Shown here: positions 1-5,568 of the stretch, one piece after another | How positions within the stretch are numbered: the first letter of the stretch is position 1 | Layout: the number at the start of each line of letters is the position of its first letter | NCBI GenBank assembly: GCA_030727685.1 | Contig: JANRBC010000028.1 | Coordinates: 1 to 6,600 of the forward strand | Length of the DNA stretch: 6,600 bases | Direction: 5' to 3' | Source: Ilumatobacteraceae bacterium | GTDB taxonomy: Bacteria; Actinomycetota; Acidimicrobiia; Acidimicrobiales; Ilumatobacteraceae | Notes under the pieces: generated by a model | Told to the model about the DNA's origin: nothing | Seen by the model: only the letters and a program-made list of their open reading frames with translations | Database searches by the model: none | Made by a program: the position numbers and the translations under genes

Positions 1-2
1 GC

Positions 3-52
3 GCGAACAGGGGACGACTAGGTTAATTAGTACCTGAGGAGGTGCGATGAAA
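3..52 (+). repeat. Leader element, copy 1 (hairpin plus strong Shine-Dalgarno)
   Basis: This 50-base element matches positions 921-970 without gaps at 42 of 50 bases, counted by hand. It holds a possible hairpin: CTAGGT at 18-23 can pair with ACCT plus AG at 32-38, with G36 bulged and an 8-base loop at 24-31. The 3' arm runs into the Shine-Dalgarno GAGGAGG at 36-42, four bases before the ATG at 47. Bases 37-44 (AGGAGGTG) match the usual anti-Shine-Dalgarno perfectly. Three of the eight differences from copy 2 fall in the loop and none in the stem. The repeat is seen directly; a regulatory role for the hairpin is inferred. Confidence 0.75.
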
Positions 53-193
53 CTAGGTCCTGGTATTTCGTTTTCTTGGAAGCGTGCGATAGGTGTAACA
101 AAAGCAAAGCGTCGGGTGACGCGAAAGACGGGCATACCGTTGTCGCGAGGCGGGCGGCGAATGAAAATCGGCAAGTGGCTGGGCATGAAGTAA
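47..193 (+). CDS. Very basic 48-residue small protein of unknown function
   Basis: I do not recognise a function. The ORF runs from ATG behind a near-perfect Shine-Dalgarno (AGGAGG at 37-42, 4-base spacing) to TAA. The 48-residue product has 15 Lys/Arg and no Asp or Glu, starts MKLGPGISFSWKRAIG, has a central KAKRRVTRKTGIPLSRGGRR stretch and ends MKIGKWLGMK. Such charge suggests binding to RNA, DNA or acidic lipids. From memory it resembles short conserved basic proteins with an SWKRA...GIP...GR pattern in other bacteria and phages, which I could not confirm. The next gene begins 9 bases after the stop, in the same frame and without its own ribosome binding site, so translation is probably coupled. 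The last ten codons recur at 965-997. The strong start signal and clean compositional bias support a real gene; it would be missed with a 50-codon cutoff. Confidence 0.65.
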   Translation: MKLGPGISFSWKRAIGVTKAKRRVTRKTGIPLSRGGRRMKIGKWLGMK

Positions 194-202
194 CAAAACC
201 GA

Positions 203-913
203 ATGCAAAAATTATTTATAGATAAGTGGTGGGTGCGGGTCGTACTTGTAATGACCGCGATTTATTTCGGCGACCGAATTTCGCCGGGTCTTGGGTTTCT
301 GTTTGGTCTTGCGGTGGGTTTATTCATCGTCATACGCGCTCAGAAAATTAAGCCGGTACAAAAATTTAAGAAAGCCAAGTCATCGCGGGTGGCAAAACGA
401 ACCAAGACGAGCATCGAAGCCGAGATAGCCGATTTGAAAGAGCGAATCACTTTTTATTCGACATATAAACAGCAAAGTGTCGATGCTTCATCAGATGACG
501 GTGTGGTGTTGCAGGCCGACGAACATGCGATTGCGATTGCATCTGAGGTGGGGTTGATTGAAGGCCGAAGTTCTGATGGCATAACCGAACCGGTTTTGGT
601 CGACGACGGCAAGTTTGTGGTCACCGACAAGCGCGGCATTTTTGTCGGCACAAATGAAACCAGAGAGTTCGTGTGGGCAAAGTTGGTTTCACATCGGGTC
701 GAGCCGCTGGCCACTGCGATGGTGTTGTATTTGTCGTTTTCGAATCGTCAAAAAGTTTCAGGCATCGGCATGGATCAAAAAAGTGTTCTAGACGTGCAAC
801 AGCGAATCGAGTTCGCAGTTGCCGTTGGTCTTGAGCGCGAAGCCCAGTTTCTTGACAAACTAAAAACTCAGATCGCTGCGCTTGAAGTCGAAAAAACCAC
901 CGCACCCGACTAG
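203..913 (+). CDS. Membrane protein with two N-terminal TM segments, coiled coil and bacterial PH-like domain
   Basis: The 236-residue product has two hydrophobic segments (about 11-23 and 29-44), which form an N-terminal membrane hairpin. A Lys/Arg-rich linker (47-68) and a short predicted coiled coil (70-90) follow. The C-terminal half (about 105-215) resembles a bacterial PH/GRAM-like domain found in actinobacterial membrane-associated proteins, with VVTDKRGIFVG at 139-149, TREFVWAKL at 153-161 and a downstream SNRQKVSG motif. A charged helix ends the protein. The domain probably faces the cytoplasm; ligand and role are unknown. The ATG at 203 is the first start after the in-frame stop of the 48-residue ORF, and no Shine-Dalgarno precedes it, which suggests coupled translation. 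An NfeD/SPFH pair downstream points to membrane organisation. The domain call comes from pattern recognition, not a profile search. Confidence 0.8.
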   Translation: MQKLFIDKWWVRVVLVMTAIYFGDRISPGLGFLFGLAVGLFIVIRAQKIKPVQKFKKAKSSRVAKRTKTSIEAEIADLKERITFYSTYKQQSVDASSDDGVVLQADEHAIAIASEVGLIEGRSSDGITEPVLVDDGKFVVTDKRGIFVGTNETREFVWAKLVSHRVEPLATAMVLYLSFSNRQKVSGIGMDQKSVLDVQQRIEFAVAVGLEREAQFLDKLKTQIAALEVEKTTAPD

Positions 914-920
914 CAATGAA

Positions 921-970
921 GCGAACTTGGGGCGACTAGGTTGATAAATACCTGAGGAGGCGTGATGAAA
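921..970 (+). repeat. Leader element, copy 2 (upstream of nfeD)
   Basis: This is the second copy of the 50-base element at 3-52 (42/50 identical, no gaps). It keeps the stem CTAGGT (936-941) with ACCT/AG (950-956, G954 bulged), while its loop (942-949) differs at three bases. The Shine-Dalgarno GAGGAGG (954-960) keeps the same 4-base distance to an ATG at 965. The element follows the stop of the PH-like gene by seven bases. It may restart translation inside a longer transcript, or mark a second promoter region. I found no convincing -35/-10 pair here. Confidence 0.75.
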
Positions 971-997
971 ATTGCTAAGTGGCTGGTGGTGAAATAG
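965..997 (+). CDS. Ten-codon leader ORF, internally deleted copy of the 48-residue ORF
   Basis: ATG to TAG encodes MKIAKWLVVK, which matches the C-terminus MKIGKWLGMK of the ORF at 47-193 (25 of 33 bases, counted by hand). The sequence passes directly from the shared leader into the last ten codons. This fits an in-frame loss of 114 bases between the ATGAAA at 47 and the ATGAAA at 161. It has the strongest ribosome binding site in the area, and its stop lies two bases before the nfeD ATG at 1000. It therefore probably serves as a coupling leader for nfeD rather than making a functional peptide. It could also be a decaying remnant of a duplicated gene. Whether it is translated cannot be told from sequence alone. 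Confidence 0.45.
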   Translation: MKIAKWLVVK

Positions 998-999
998 CG

Positions 1000-1431
1000 A
1001 TGGCACCTTGGATTTGGTTCGCGGTGGCAGGGCTTTTGTTGATTGCCGAAATGTTGACCGCCGACTTGCTATTTGCTTCGTTGGCTCTGGCTGCACTTGC
1101 CGCTGGCGTGACGAATGCGGCTGGCGGCTCTGAAGCTTTGCAAGGTGTGACATTCGGCGTGTTTGCGATTCTTTCGTTGATCGCGTTGCGACCAATTGCG
1201 TTGCGACATTTGAAAAAGCAGCCTAAGGATGGCTCGACAAATGTTGATGCGTTGATTGGTGCTCGTGCGGTGGTCACAACTACTGTTGATCGCAACGGTG
1301 GCCAAGTTAGTTTGAGCGGCGAAATCTGGAGTGCACGTACAGACTCTGGCTTAATTGAAAACGGCGAGAGCGTTGTTGTTTTAGCAATTGAAGGCGCCAC
1401 AGCACTTGTGGCAAAACTAGAGGAGAAATAA
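1000..1431 (+). CDS. NfeD-family membrane protein with C-terminal OB-fold domain
   Basis: The 143-residue product has three hydrophobic segments (about 3-20, 24-40 and 47-66), then a soluble OB-like domain (about 83-141) typical of NfeD proteins, with LIGARAVVTTTVDRNGGQV, a central GEIWSARTDSG and a final VVVLAIEGATALVAKLE strand pair. It is the short form without the ClpP-like protease domain. Such proteins sit next to an SPFH partner and are thought to anchor or modulate its oligomers; here the partner gene begins 3 bases downstream. I chose the ATG at 1000 because MAPWIWFAVAG starts the first TM segment cleanly. A GTG at 979 would add seven residues (MAGGEIA), overlap the ten-codon leader ORF and has no better ribosome site. 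The weak local signal and the leader stop at 995-997 suggest coupled initiation. Confidence 0.9.
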   Translation: MAPWIWFAVAGLLLIAEMLTADLLFASLALAALAAGVTNAAGGSEALQGVTFGVFAILSLIALRPIALRHLKKQPKDGSTNVDALIGARAVVTTTVDRNGGQVSLSGEIWSARTDSGLIENGESVVVLAIEGATALVAKLEEK

Positions 1432-1434
1432 ATT

Positions 1435-2307
1435 ATGTGGTACTCGTATCTTGTTGTGGGTTTGCTGGTTCTGATTTTTGGCGTCGTGTTGGTGCGATCA
1501 ATTCGCATCGTGCCGCAAGCGCGCGCCGGCATTGTCGAGCGACTTGGGCGATTTAATCGGGTGCTCGGCCCGGGTCTTGCAATCATCGTGCCATTTGTTG
1601 ATCGGTTGAAGCCGCTCGTCGATATGCGTGAGCGAGTGGTTTCGTTTCCGCCGCAGCCGGTGATCACCGAAGACAACTTGGTGGTTTCGATCGACACGGT
1701 TATTTATTTTCAAGTGACCGACCCGAAGTCGGCGTCTTACGAAATTGTCGACTTCATTCAAGGCATCGAGCAATTGACTGTCACAACTCTGCGAAACGTC
1801 GTTGGTGGTCTTGACCTCGAGGCTGTTTTGACTTCGCGCGATTCGATCAATTCGGTTTTGCGCGGTGTTCTCGACGAAGCGACCGGAAAGTGGGGCGTGC
1901 GCGTCAACCGTGTCGAACTCAAGGCGATTGATCCACCGCCAAGTGTGCAAGAGTCAATGGAAAAGCAAATGCGAGCCGAGCGAGACAAGCGAGCTGCAAT
2001 TTTGACCGCCGAAGGAGAAAAGCAGAGCCAGATTCTGACGGCCGAAGGTGCGCGACAAGCAGAGATTTTGCGAGCCGAAGGTGATGCGCAAGCCGCGGTG
2101 TTGCGTGCCCAAGGACAGTCAGAAGCGATCGAAAAAGTTTTCAAGGCCATTCACGATGCTGATGCCGACGATCAGGTGTTGGCTTATCAATATATTCAGC
2201 AATTAAAAGAGATTGCCAACGGTCAAGCGACCAAGATCTGGATGATTCCGGCTGAACTTTCAGGTGCGGCTGCAAAAATTGCCGAAGCGTTTAAGAGCAA
2301 AGGTTAA
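1435..2307 (+). CDS. SPFH/Band 7 (stomatin/paraslipin-like) membrane protein, QmcA/HflK-type fold
   Basis: This 290-residue protein has one N-terminal TM anchor (about 3-21) and a Band 7 domain with the hallmark order RIVPQARAGIVERLGRF, LGPGL, VDMRERVVSFPPQPVITEDN, VVSIDTVIYFQVTDP and a VKAIDPPPSVQESMEKQMRAER-like ending (VELKAIDPP here). An Ala/Glu-rich helical region with four 11-residue repeats follows, then a KIWMIPAEL motif typical of paraslipins. Family members form large membrane rings or microdomain scaffolds and often regulate membrane proteases or protein quality control. AGGAG at 1421-1425 gives a good ribosome site 9 bases before the ATG. The gene follows nfeD by 3 bases, so the two are one operon. 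The length is normal for short paraslipins (about 250-320). No specific substrate can be inferred. Confidence 0.95.
   Translation: MWYSYLVVGLLVLIFGVVLVRSIRIVPQARAGIVERLGRFNRVLGPGLAIIVPFVDRLKPLVDMRERVVSFPPQPVITEDNLVVSIDTVIYFQVTDPKSASYEIVDFIQGIEQLTVTTLRNVVGGLDLEAVLTSRDSINSVLRGVLDEATGKWGVRVNRVELKAIDPPPSVQESMEKQMRAERDKRAAILTAEGEKQSQILTAEGARQAEILRAEGDAQAAVLRAQGQSEAIEKVFKAIHDADADDQVLAYQYIQQLKEIANGQATKIWMIPAELSGAAAKIAEAFKSKG
1999..2130 (+). repeat. Four in-frame 33-bp (11-residue) repeats in the SPFH gene
   Basis: Residues 189-232 of the SPFH protein read as four 11-residue units: ILTAEGEKQSQ, ILTAEGARQAE, ILRAEGDAQAA and VLRAQGQSEAI. An 11-residue period suits a long, nearly straight helix that packs between neighbouring subunits. 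The regularity is common in this helical region of paraslipins and flotillins, so it probably reflects structure rather than recent DNA duplication. Confidence 0.8.
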
Positions 2308-2328
2308 TCAACCCGTTTTAGACAAAAA

Positions 2329-2520
2329 CTAAAAGAAGTATTTTTGGCATCGATAACAAAAGTGCTCAATCCAAAAATAAGTTAGGCCACCGCCGCGAGG
2401 CACTGATTTGCATTCACCACCGCCGCAAACGGGGCAGGTGATTTCGTCTTTTGAGTTTTTGGCCCATTGCGTCAACTTGAGAATCGCGAAGACGGCAACT
2501 GCAATAATCAGGATTTCCAT
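2329..2520 (-). CDS. Small membrane-anchored zinc-ribbon protein
   Basis: The 63-residue product starts with one TM segment (about 2-16, MEILIIAVAVFAILKL). A short basic spacer and a zinc-ribbon-like module follow, with Cys pairs at 29/32 (CPVCGG) and 55/58 (CYRC), plus an extra Cys37. The protein ends shortly after the second pair (QKYFF), so the ribbon is almost the whole soluble part. The four cysteines could bind one structural zinc ion. I recognise no family. The gene lies 36 bases downstream of gpgS on the same strand, so they are probably cotranscribed. A weak GAGGT lies about 11 bases before the ATG. Its stop is 21 bases from the converging SPFH stop. The TM-plus-CxxC pattern makes chance unlikely. 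Confidence 0.7.
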   Translation of the reverse strand: MEILIIAVAVFAILKLTQWAKNSKDEITCPVCGGGECKSVPRGGGLTYFWIEHFCYRCQKYFF

Positions 2521-2556
2521 TGGAAGTGGTACCTCTGCGTCTCGGCCGTGATCTCG

Positions 2557-3369
2557 TTAGGTTGGCGAAACAATGCCTGCTGGTTGAAACTTCAATGCGG
2601 GGACGCGTCGATTTTGTAGGTCGCTGACAATCGATGCTGAAATGCCGGCGCGGGCAATGATTGCTCGTGAAACTTGCGATGCCGTGGTTGCCAACTCTGA
2701 AAGTGGTCGCCGACGGTGGCTGATTTGGCCGACGTTAACTTCGCGAACAGATTGGTTGCCGAATAATTCGCAGATGTCGAGTGTGATGCCGATGTCGACG
2801 CCATAGTCGCAGTCGAGCCAAAGACCGCCGATTACCGCGGTGCGACCCGCGAAAATGCCAGAGAGTGGTTGATTGAGTTCAGGAAACTCGGGGTGCAGCA
2901 ACCCCAACAGTGGGCGTGCGGTGAGCGCAGTAACTCGGCCTTCGGCGCTGACTTTGCCATTGACTAAGCGATCGAAACTGCCTTTAACGAGTTGTGCTGT
3001 GTTGTCAGATATCAGCGGTTGGAACATTTCAAGAATTGCCAGCGGGTTCATTTGGCCGAGGTCACCGTCGGCCCAACCGATTAGTTCGGTTTCGCATGCT
3101 CGCAATGACGCCCAGATCGCGTCGCCCTTGCCTCGACTGCCGCCGAACTGAGCACAAAGATCGCTGGTCGAAACGACTCGTGCGCCTGCCTTTGCGGCAA
3201 TGGCTGCTGTGTTGTCGGTCGATCGATCGTCGACCACCAAGATTGACTCAAGGCCGATTTCTGATCTTTTTGCTGCCCATCGTAAAGAACGAACAACCTC
3301 GCCGATTGTCGCTGCTTCGTTGCGCGCCGGGACGCAAATCGTCTTTGAGGGTGTTCGAGTCATTGCCAT
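2557..3369 (-). CDS. gpgS: Glucosyl-3-phosphoglycerate synthase-like glycosyltransferase (GT81)
   Basis: GpgS transfers glucose from a nucleotide donor to 3-phosphoglycerate, giving glucosyl-3-phosphoglycerate for glucosylglycerate or, in mycobacteria, methylglucose lipopolysaccharide. The 270-residue product (counted from the ATG at 3369) has a GT-A fold order: PARNEAATIGEVV (14-26), VVDDRSTDN (45-53), SRGKGDAIWASL (78-89), a metal-binding DGD (101-103), RVTALTARPLLGLLHPE, NQPLSGIFAGR, DYGVDIGITLDI and a SHRRRPLSEL motif whose His matches the late catalytic-region His of GpgS. It is shorter than the mycobacterial enzyme (about 324). Starts at GTG 3393, ATG 3369 or ATG 3363 are all possible and none has a clear Shine-Dalgarno; I chose the first ATG. 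No GpgP phosphatase gene is in view. A related GT2 enzyme is the main alternative. Confidence 0.8.
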   Translation of the reverse strand: MAMTRTPSKTICVPARNEAATIGEVVRSLRWAAKRSEIGLESILVVDDRSTDNTAAIAAKAGARVVSTSDLCAQFGGSRGKGDAIWASLRACETELIGWADGDLGQMNPLAILEMFQPLISDNTAQLVKGSFDRLVNGKVSAEGRVTALTARPLLGLLHPEFPELNQPLSGIFAGRTAVIGGLWLDCDYGVDIGITLDICELFGNQSVREVNVGQISHRRRPLSELATTASQVSRAIIARAGISASIVSDLQNRRVPALKFQPAGIVSPT

Positions 3370-3414
3370 GGCTGAAGTATGTCGCGTGGTCACTCTCTAT
3401 TGCGCAACTAACTC

Positions 3415-3470
3415 GTCACGATTTGTCACACTTCGTAACGCTTTGTCACGATTTTGTAACGAAATGTCTG
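3415..3470. promoter_or_regulatory. Array of six GTMAC direct repeats, likely MtrA-type operator
   Basis: Six units start at 3415 (GTCAC), 3425 (GTCAC), 3435 (GTAAC), 3445 (GTCAC), 3456 (GTAAC) and 3466 (degenerate GTCTG). Spacing is 10, 10, 10, 11 and 10 bases, about one helical turn, and four units continue as GTMACG. A seventh weak unit, GCAAC, lies at 3404. Tandem half-sites on one face of the helix are the known architecture for OmpR/PhoB-family regulators, and one is encoded at 3526. From memory, MtrA sites in mycobacteria and relatives use similar GTCAC/GTAAC half-sites. The array ends three bases before a possible -35 of the mtrA promoter, an arrangement suited to activation. It also lies just upstream of gpgS. 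The repeats are seen; the binding protein is inferred. Confidence 0.75.
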
Positions 3471-3472
3471 TA

Positions 3473-3501
3473 TTGGTCGTGAAAATTTCTCTGCATCAAA
3501 T
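3473..3501 (+). promoter_or_regulatory. Possible promoter of the mtrAB operon
   Basis: A -35-like TTGGTC (3473-3478) and a -10-like TCAAAT (3496-3501) are separated by 17 bases. They match the housekeeping consensus at 3/6 and 4/6, so the promoter would be weak and activator-dependent. Transcription would begin near 3508 and leave an untranslated leader of about 18 bases. Its position next to the direct-repeat array raises its likelihood; the boxes alone would not convince. Confidence 0.4.
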
Positions 3502-3525
3502 TTTTGTGTGTGAGAGAATGTCGCG

Positions 3526-4212
3526 GTGGAACCTCGTGTGCTCTTCATCGAAGACGACAGCGACATCAGGCGAGTAATTTCGACAGCCCTTGAAGCCGAA
3601 GGTTTCGTCGTCGAGCAGTTTTCTAATGGCGAGGCTGCGTTGAAAGGCTTTGCAGACGTGAAAGTTGATATTGCGCTGATTGACTTGCGGCTGCCGGGCA
3701 TGAGCGGTCTCGAGGTGGTCAGGCGGCTGCGACCAATGACCACGATTCCGTTGGTGATACTTACGGCATTTGGCGACTCGCATGATGTTGTCGCGGGTCT
3801 TGAGGCAGGCGCCGACGACTTTCTCAACAAACCGATTGCAACAAAAGAACTTTATGCACGACTTAGGGCGATTTTGCGTCGAGCGATGAGTACTTCGAGC
3901 GAGCCAGTCGAAGTTGAAGATCTCAACTTTGGGCAAATTTCAGTTCACTTGAACCGTCGCGAGGTGTTCATCAATGAAAATTTGGTCAGGTTGACGAACA
4001 CTGAGTTTTTGATACTTGCTGAATTGATTCGCGATTCTCCGAACGTTGTCACACGGCATGGTCTGCTCGATCGAGTGTGGGGTTACGACTATTTGGGCGA
4101 TTCGCGTCTCGTCGACATGCAGATTTATCGATTGCGACAAAAACTTGAAGAGCATGGGTTGAAAGAAAAACTGTTAACTGTTCGTGGCGTGGGCTTCAAG
4201 ATCGTGCAATAG
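3526..4212 (+). CDS. mtrA: OmpR/PhoB-family response regulator, MtrA-like
   Basis: The 228-residue product is a full two-domain regulator. The receiver domain (1-110) has the acidic pair D10/D11, phospho-acceptor D53 in LIDLRLPGMSG, switch T80 and K102 in NKP. The winged-helix domain (about 130-228) has REVFINENLVRLTNTEFLIL, VWGYDYLGDSRLVDMQIYRLRQKLE (recognition helix) and LTVRGVGFKI. The GYDYLGDSRLVDMQIYRLR stretch is close to that of actinobacterial MtrA. Start is GTG at 3526, with only a weak GAGA upstream. The kinase gene starts at the next base after the stop, so partner and coupling are clear. MtrA controls cell-wall, division and osmotic genes in relatives. The gene name rests on operon order and motifs; other OmpR-family names are possible. 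Confidence 0.8.
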   Translation: MEPRVLFIEDDSDIRRVISTALEAEGFVVEQFSNGEAALKGFADVKVDIALIDLRLPGMSGLEVVRRLRPMTTIPLVILTAFGDSHDVVAGLEAGADDFLNKPIATKELYARLRAILRRAMSTSSEPVEVEDLNFGQISVHLNRREVFINENLVRLTNTEFLILAELIRDSPNVVTRHGLLDRVWGYDYLGDSRLVDMQIYRLRQKLEEHGLKEKLLTVRGVGFKIVQ

Positions 4213-5568
4213 ATGTATCCACTTACGCTTCGCGCGAAAACTATTTTGATTGGCATTGTTGTAGCCGGGGTGCTCTCGTTCGTGGCGTCGGCAGCGACAT
4301 TTTTTTTGACCCGAGAGTTTTTGCTTCGCCAGCGAGAAAATGGTGCTGTTACGCAGGTGCTTGCCGCGGCCCGACTGGCCTCATCTGCGCTCGCGCAAAG
4401 CGACGAATCTTTGGGCATTCTTTCGGCAAGCGCTCAACTTTTGCCGGGCTCGCGTGCTGCTTTGTATCAGTCGGGTTCGTGGCAAATCTCAGGCATCGGA
4501 TTTACAAATTTAGACATACCCGAAAGTTTGTTGTTGCAATTAGAAAATGGTTTGCCGGCTCGCCAGCGTGCGAAGGTTGGATCTAACGTTTCAATTTTGG
4601 TTGGGTTTCCGCTTCTGAATTATCCAAACACTTGGTTTGTCGGAGTAGTGCCACTCAACGAATTAGAAAGATCGCTAGAAGTTTTGCGGACCACGCTTTT
4701 GGTCGGCTCAATTCTTGCTGCGCTAGGTGGAGGCGTGATCGGCAACTGGGTATCGCGTCGCATGATGGAGCCACTTCGTGAGTTCAGTTCGACAGCAAGA
4801 GAGGTTTCGCTTGGTGATCTAACCAAACGCGTAAACGAACCTCGCGAACCAGACCTCGCACGAATCGCTCAGATATTTAATGAGATGACATTTTCTCTTC
4901 AAAGGCGAATAGATCGAGAGGCACGATTTGGTGCGACAGTAAGCCATGAACTGCGGTCACCGTTGACCGTGATCAGAACCGCCGCCGACATAATTGCGTC
5001 GATGCGCAGCGAACTGCCGCCACGTGCACAGATGAGTAGCGATCTATTGACGCAGCGAGTGGAAGCATTCGAAAAGATTCTCAATGACTTGATTGAAATC
5101 AGTCGCTATCAATCAGGTTCGGTCGAGGTGAATCTTGAAGAACTGTCGGTGCGACAACTGGTTGAGACAATGGCAAGTCGCAAGGGCATTGATTTGCGTC
5201 TCGTAGAAGTAGAAGATGCCACCGTGGTTGTTGATGTGCGTCGATTTCAGCAGATTTTTGAGAATATTCACAAGAATGCCGAGTTGTATGCCGGTGGGCT
5301 CGACGCAATACGTGGCGTTCGAAACGAGTCTGAGTATGAGTTGCACTTTGACGACTCGGGAATTGGCGTAACAATCGACGAGCGCGACAAAATATTCGAG
5401 CCGTTCTTGCGCGGTGAACATCATGCCGCGGTGCCTGGGTCGGGTCTGGGTCTCACGATTACGTTAGAACATGCACACTCGATGGGCGGCGAGTTGGTTG
5501 CAAGTGCGAGCCCGACTGGTGGGGCGCGATTTACGCTGAGTTTGGGCGTGGCGGAGACTCAGTTATGA
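4213..5568 (+). CDS. mtrB: Membrane sensor histidine kinase, MtrB-like
   Basis: The 451-residue kinase begins with a TM segment (about 7-31), then an extracytoplasmic sensor of roughly 125 residues, a second TM (about 157-179) and a HAMP linker (about 180-235). The HisKA box has phospho-acceptor H245 in ATVSHELRSPLTVIR. ATP-binding motifs follow: N355 in the N box (FENIHKNAELY), DSGIG at 381-385, FEPFLRG as the F box (to 401) and GSGLGL at 409-414. All key residues are present, so it should be active. It would phosphorylate the upstream regulator at D53. Its ATG follows the regulator stop directly with no Shine-Dalgarno, so translation is coupled. It is shorter than mycobacterial MtrB (over 550). 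The sensor region shows no recognisable ligand domain. The name follows gene order and is less certain than the kinase call. Confidence 0.85.
   Translation: MYPLTLRAKTILIGIVVAGVLSFVASAATFFLTREFLLRQRENGAVTQVLAAARLASSALAQSDESLGILSASAQLLPGSRAALYQSGSWQISGIGFTNLDIPESLLLQLENGLPARQRAKVGSNVSILVGFPLLNYPNTWFVGVVPLNELERSLEVLRTTLLVGSILAALGGGVIGNWVSRRMMEPLREFSSTAREVSLGDLTKRVNEPREPDLARIAQIFNEMTFSLQRRIDREARFGATVSHELRSPLTVIRTAADIIASMRSELPPRAQMSSDLLTQRVEAFEKILNDLIEISRYQSGSVEVNLEELSVRQLVETMASRKGIDLRLVEVEDATVVVDVRRFQQIFENIHKNAELYAGGLDAIRGVRNESEYELHFDDSGIGVTIDERDKIFEPFLRGEHHAAVPGSGLGLTITLEHAHSMGGELVASASPTGGARFTLSLGVAETQL

Noticed and set aside
921..950. Possible promoter in leader copy 2 (TTGGGG at 927 with GATAAA at 943), or an ECF-type GAAC...GTT pair
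   Set aside because: The spacing is about 10 bases for the first and 13 for the second, both too short, and copy 1 lacks the TTGGGG.
975..1697. Long reverse-strand reading frame across nfeD and the start of the SPFH gene
   Set aside because: Its translation is low-complexity Ser/Thr/Arg-rich sequence without domains, and the plus strand carries two well-recognised genes here.
2316..2334. TTTTAG / CTAAAA inverted repeat between the converging SPFH and zinc-ribbon genes, a possible bidirectional terminator
   Set aside because: The six-pair stem is nearly all A-T with a 7-base loop and no proper U-tract, and it overlaps the zinc-ribbon stop codon. Too weak to call a terminator.
3217..3235. Inverted repeat GGTCGA / TCGACC inside gpgS, possible operator
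   Set aside because: It encodes part of the conserved VVDDRSTDN motif of the enzyme, which explains the sequence.
3371..3480. Promoter for gpgS on the minus strand
   Set aside because: I tried GTGACA, GTGACG and CAATAG as boxes with 16-17 base spacing and found no acceptable pair.
2994..3577. Plus-strand reading frames across gpgS and the operator region
   Set aside because: They are antisense to clear GpgS motifs, have no ribosome sites, and one passes through the repeat array.
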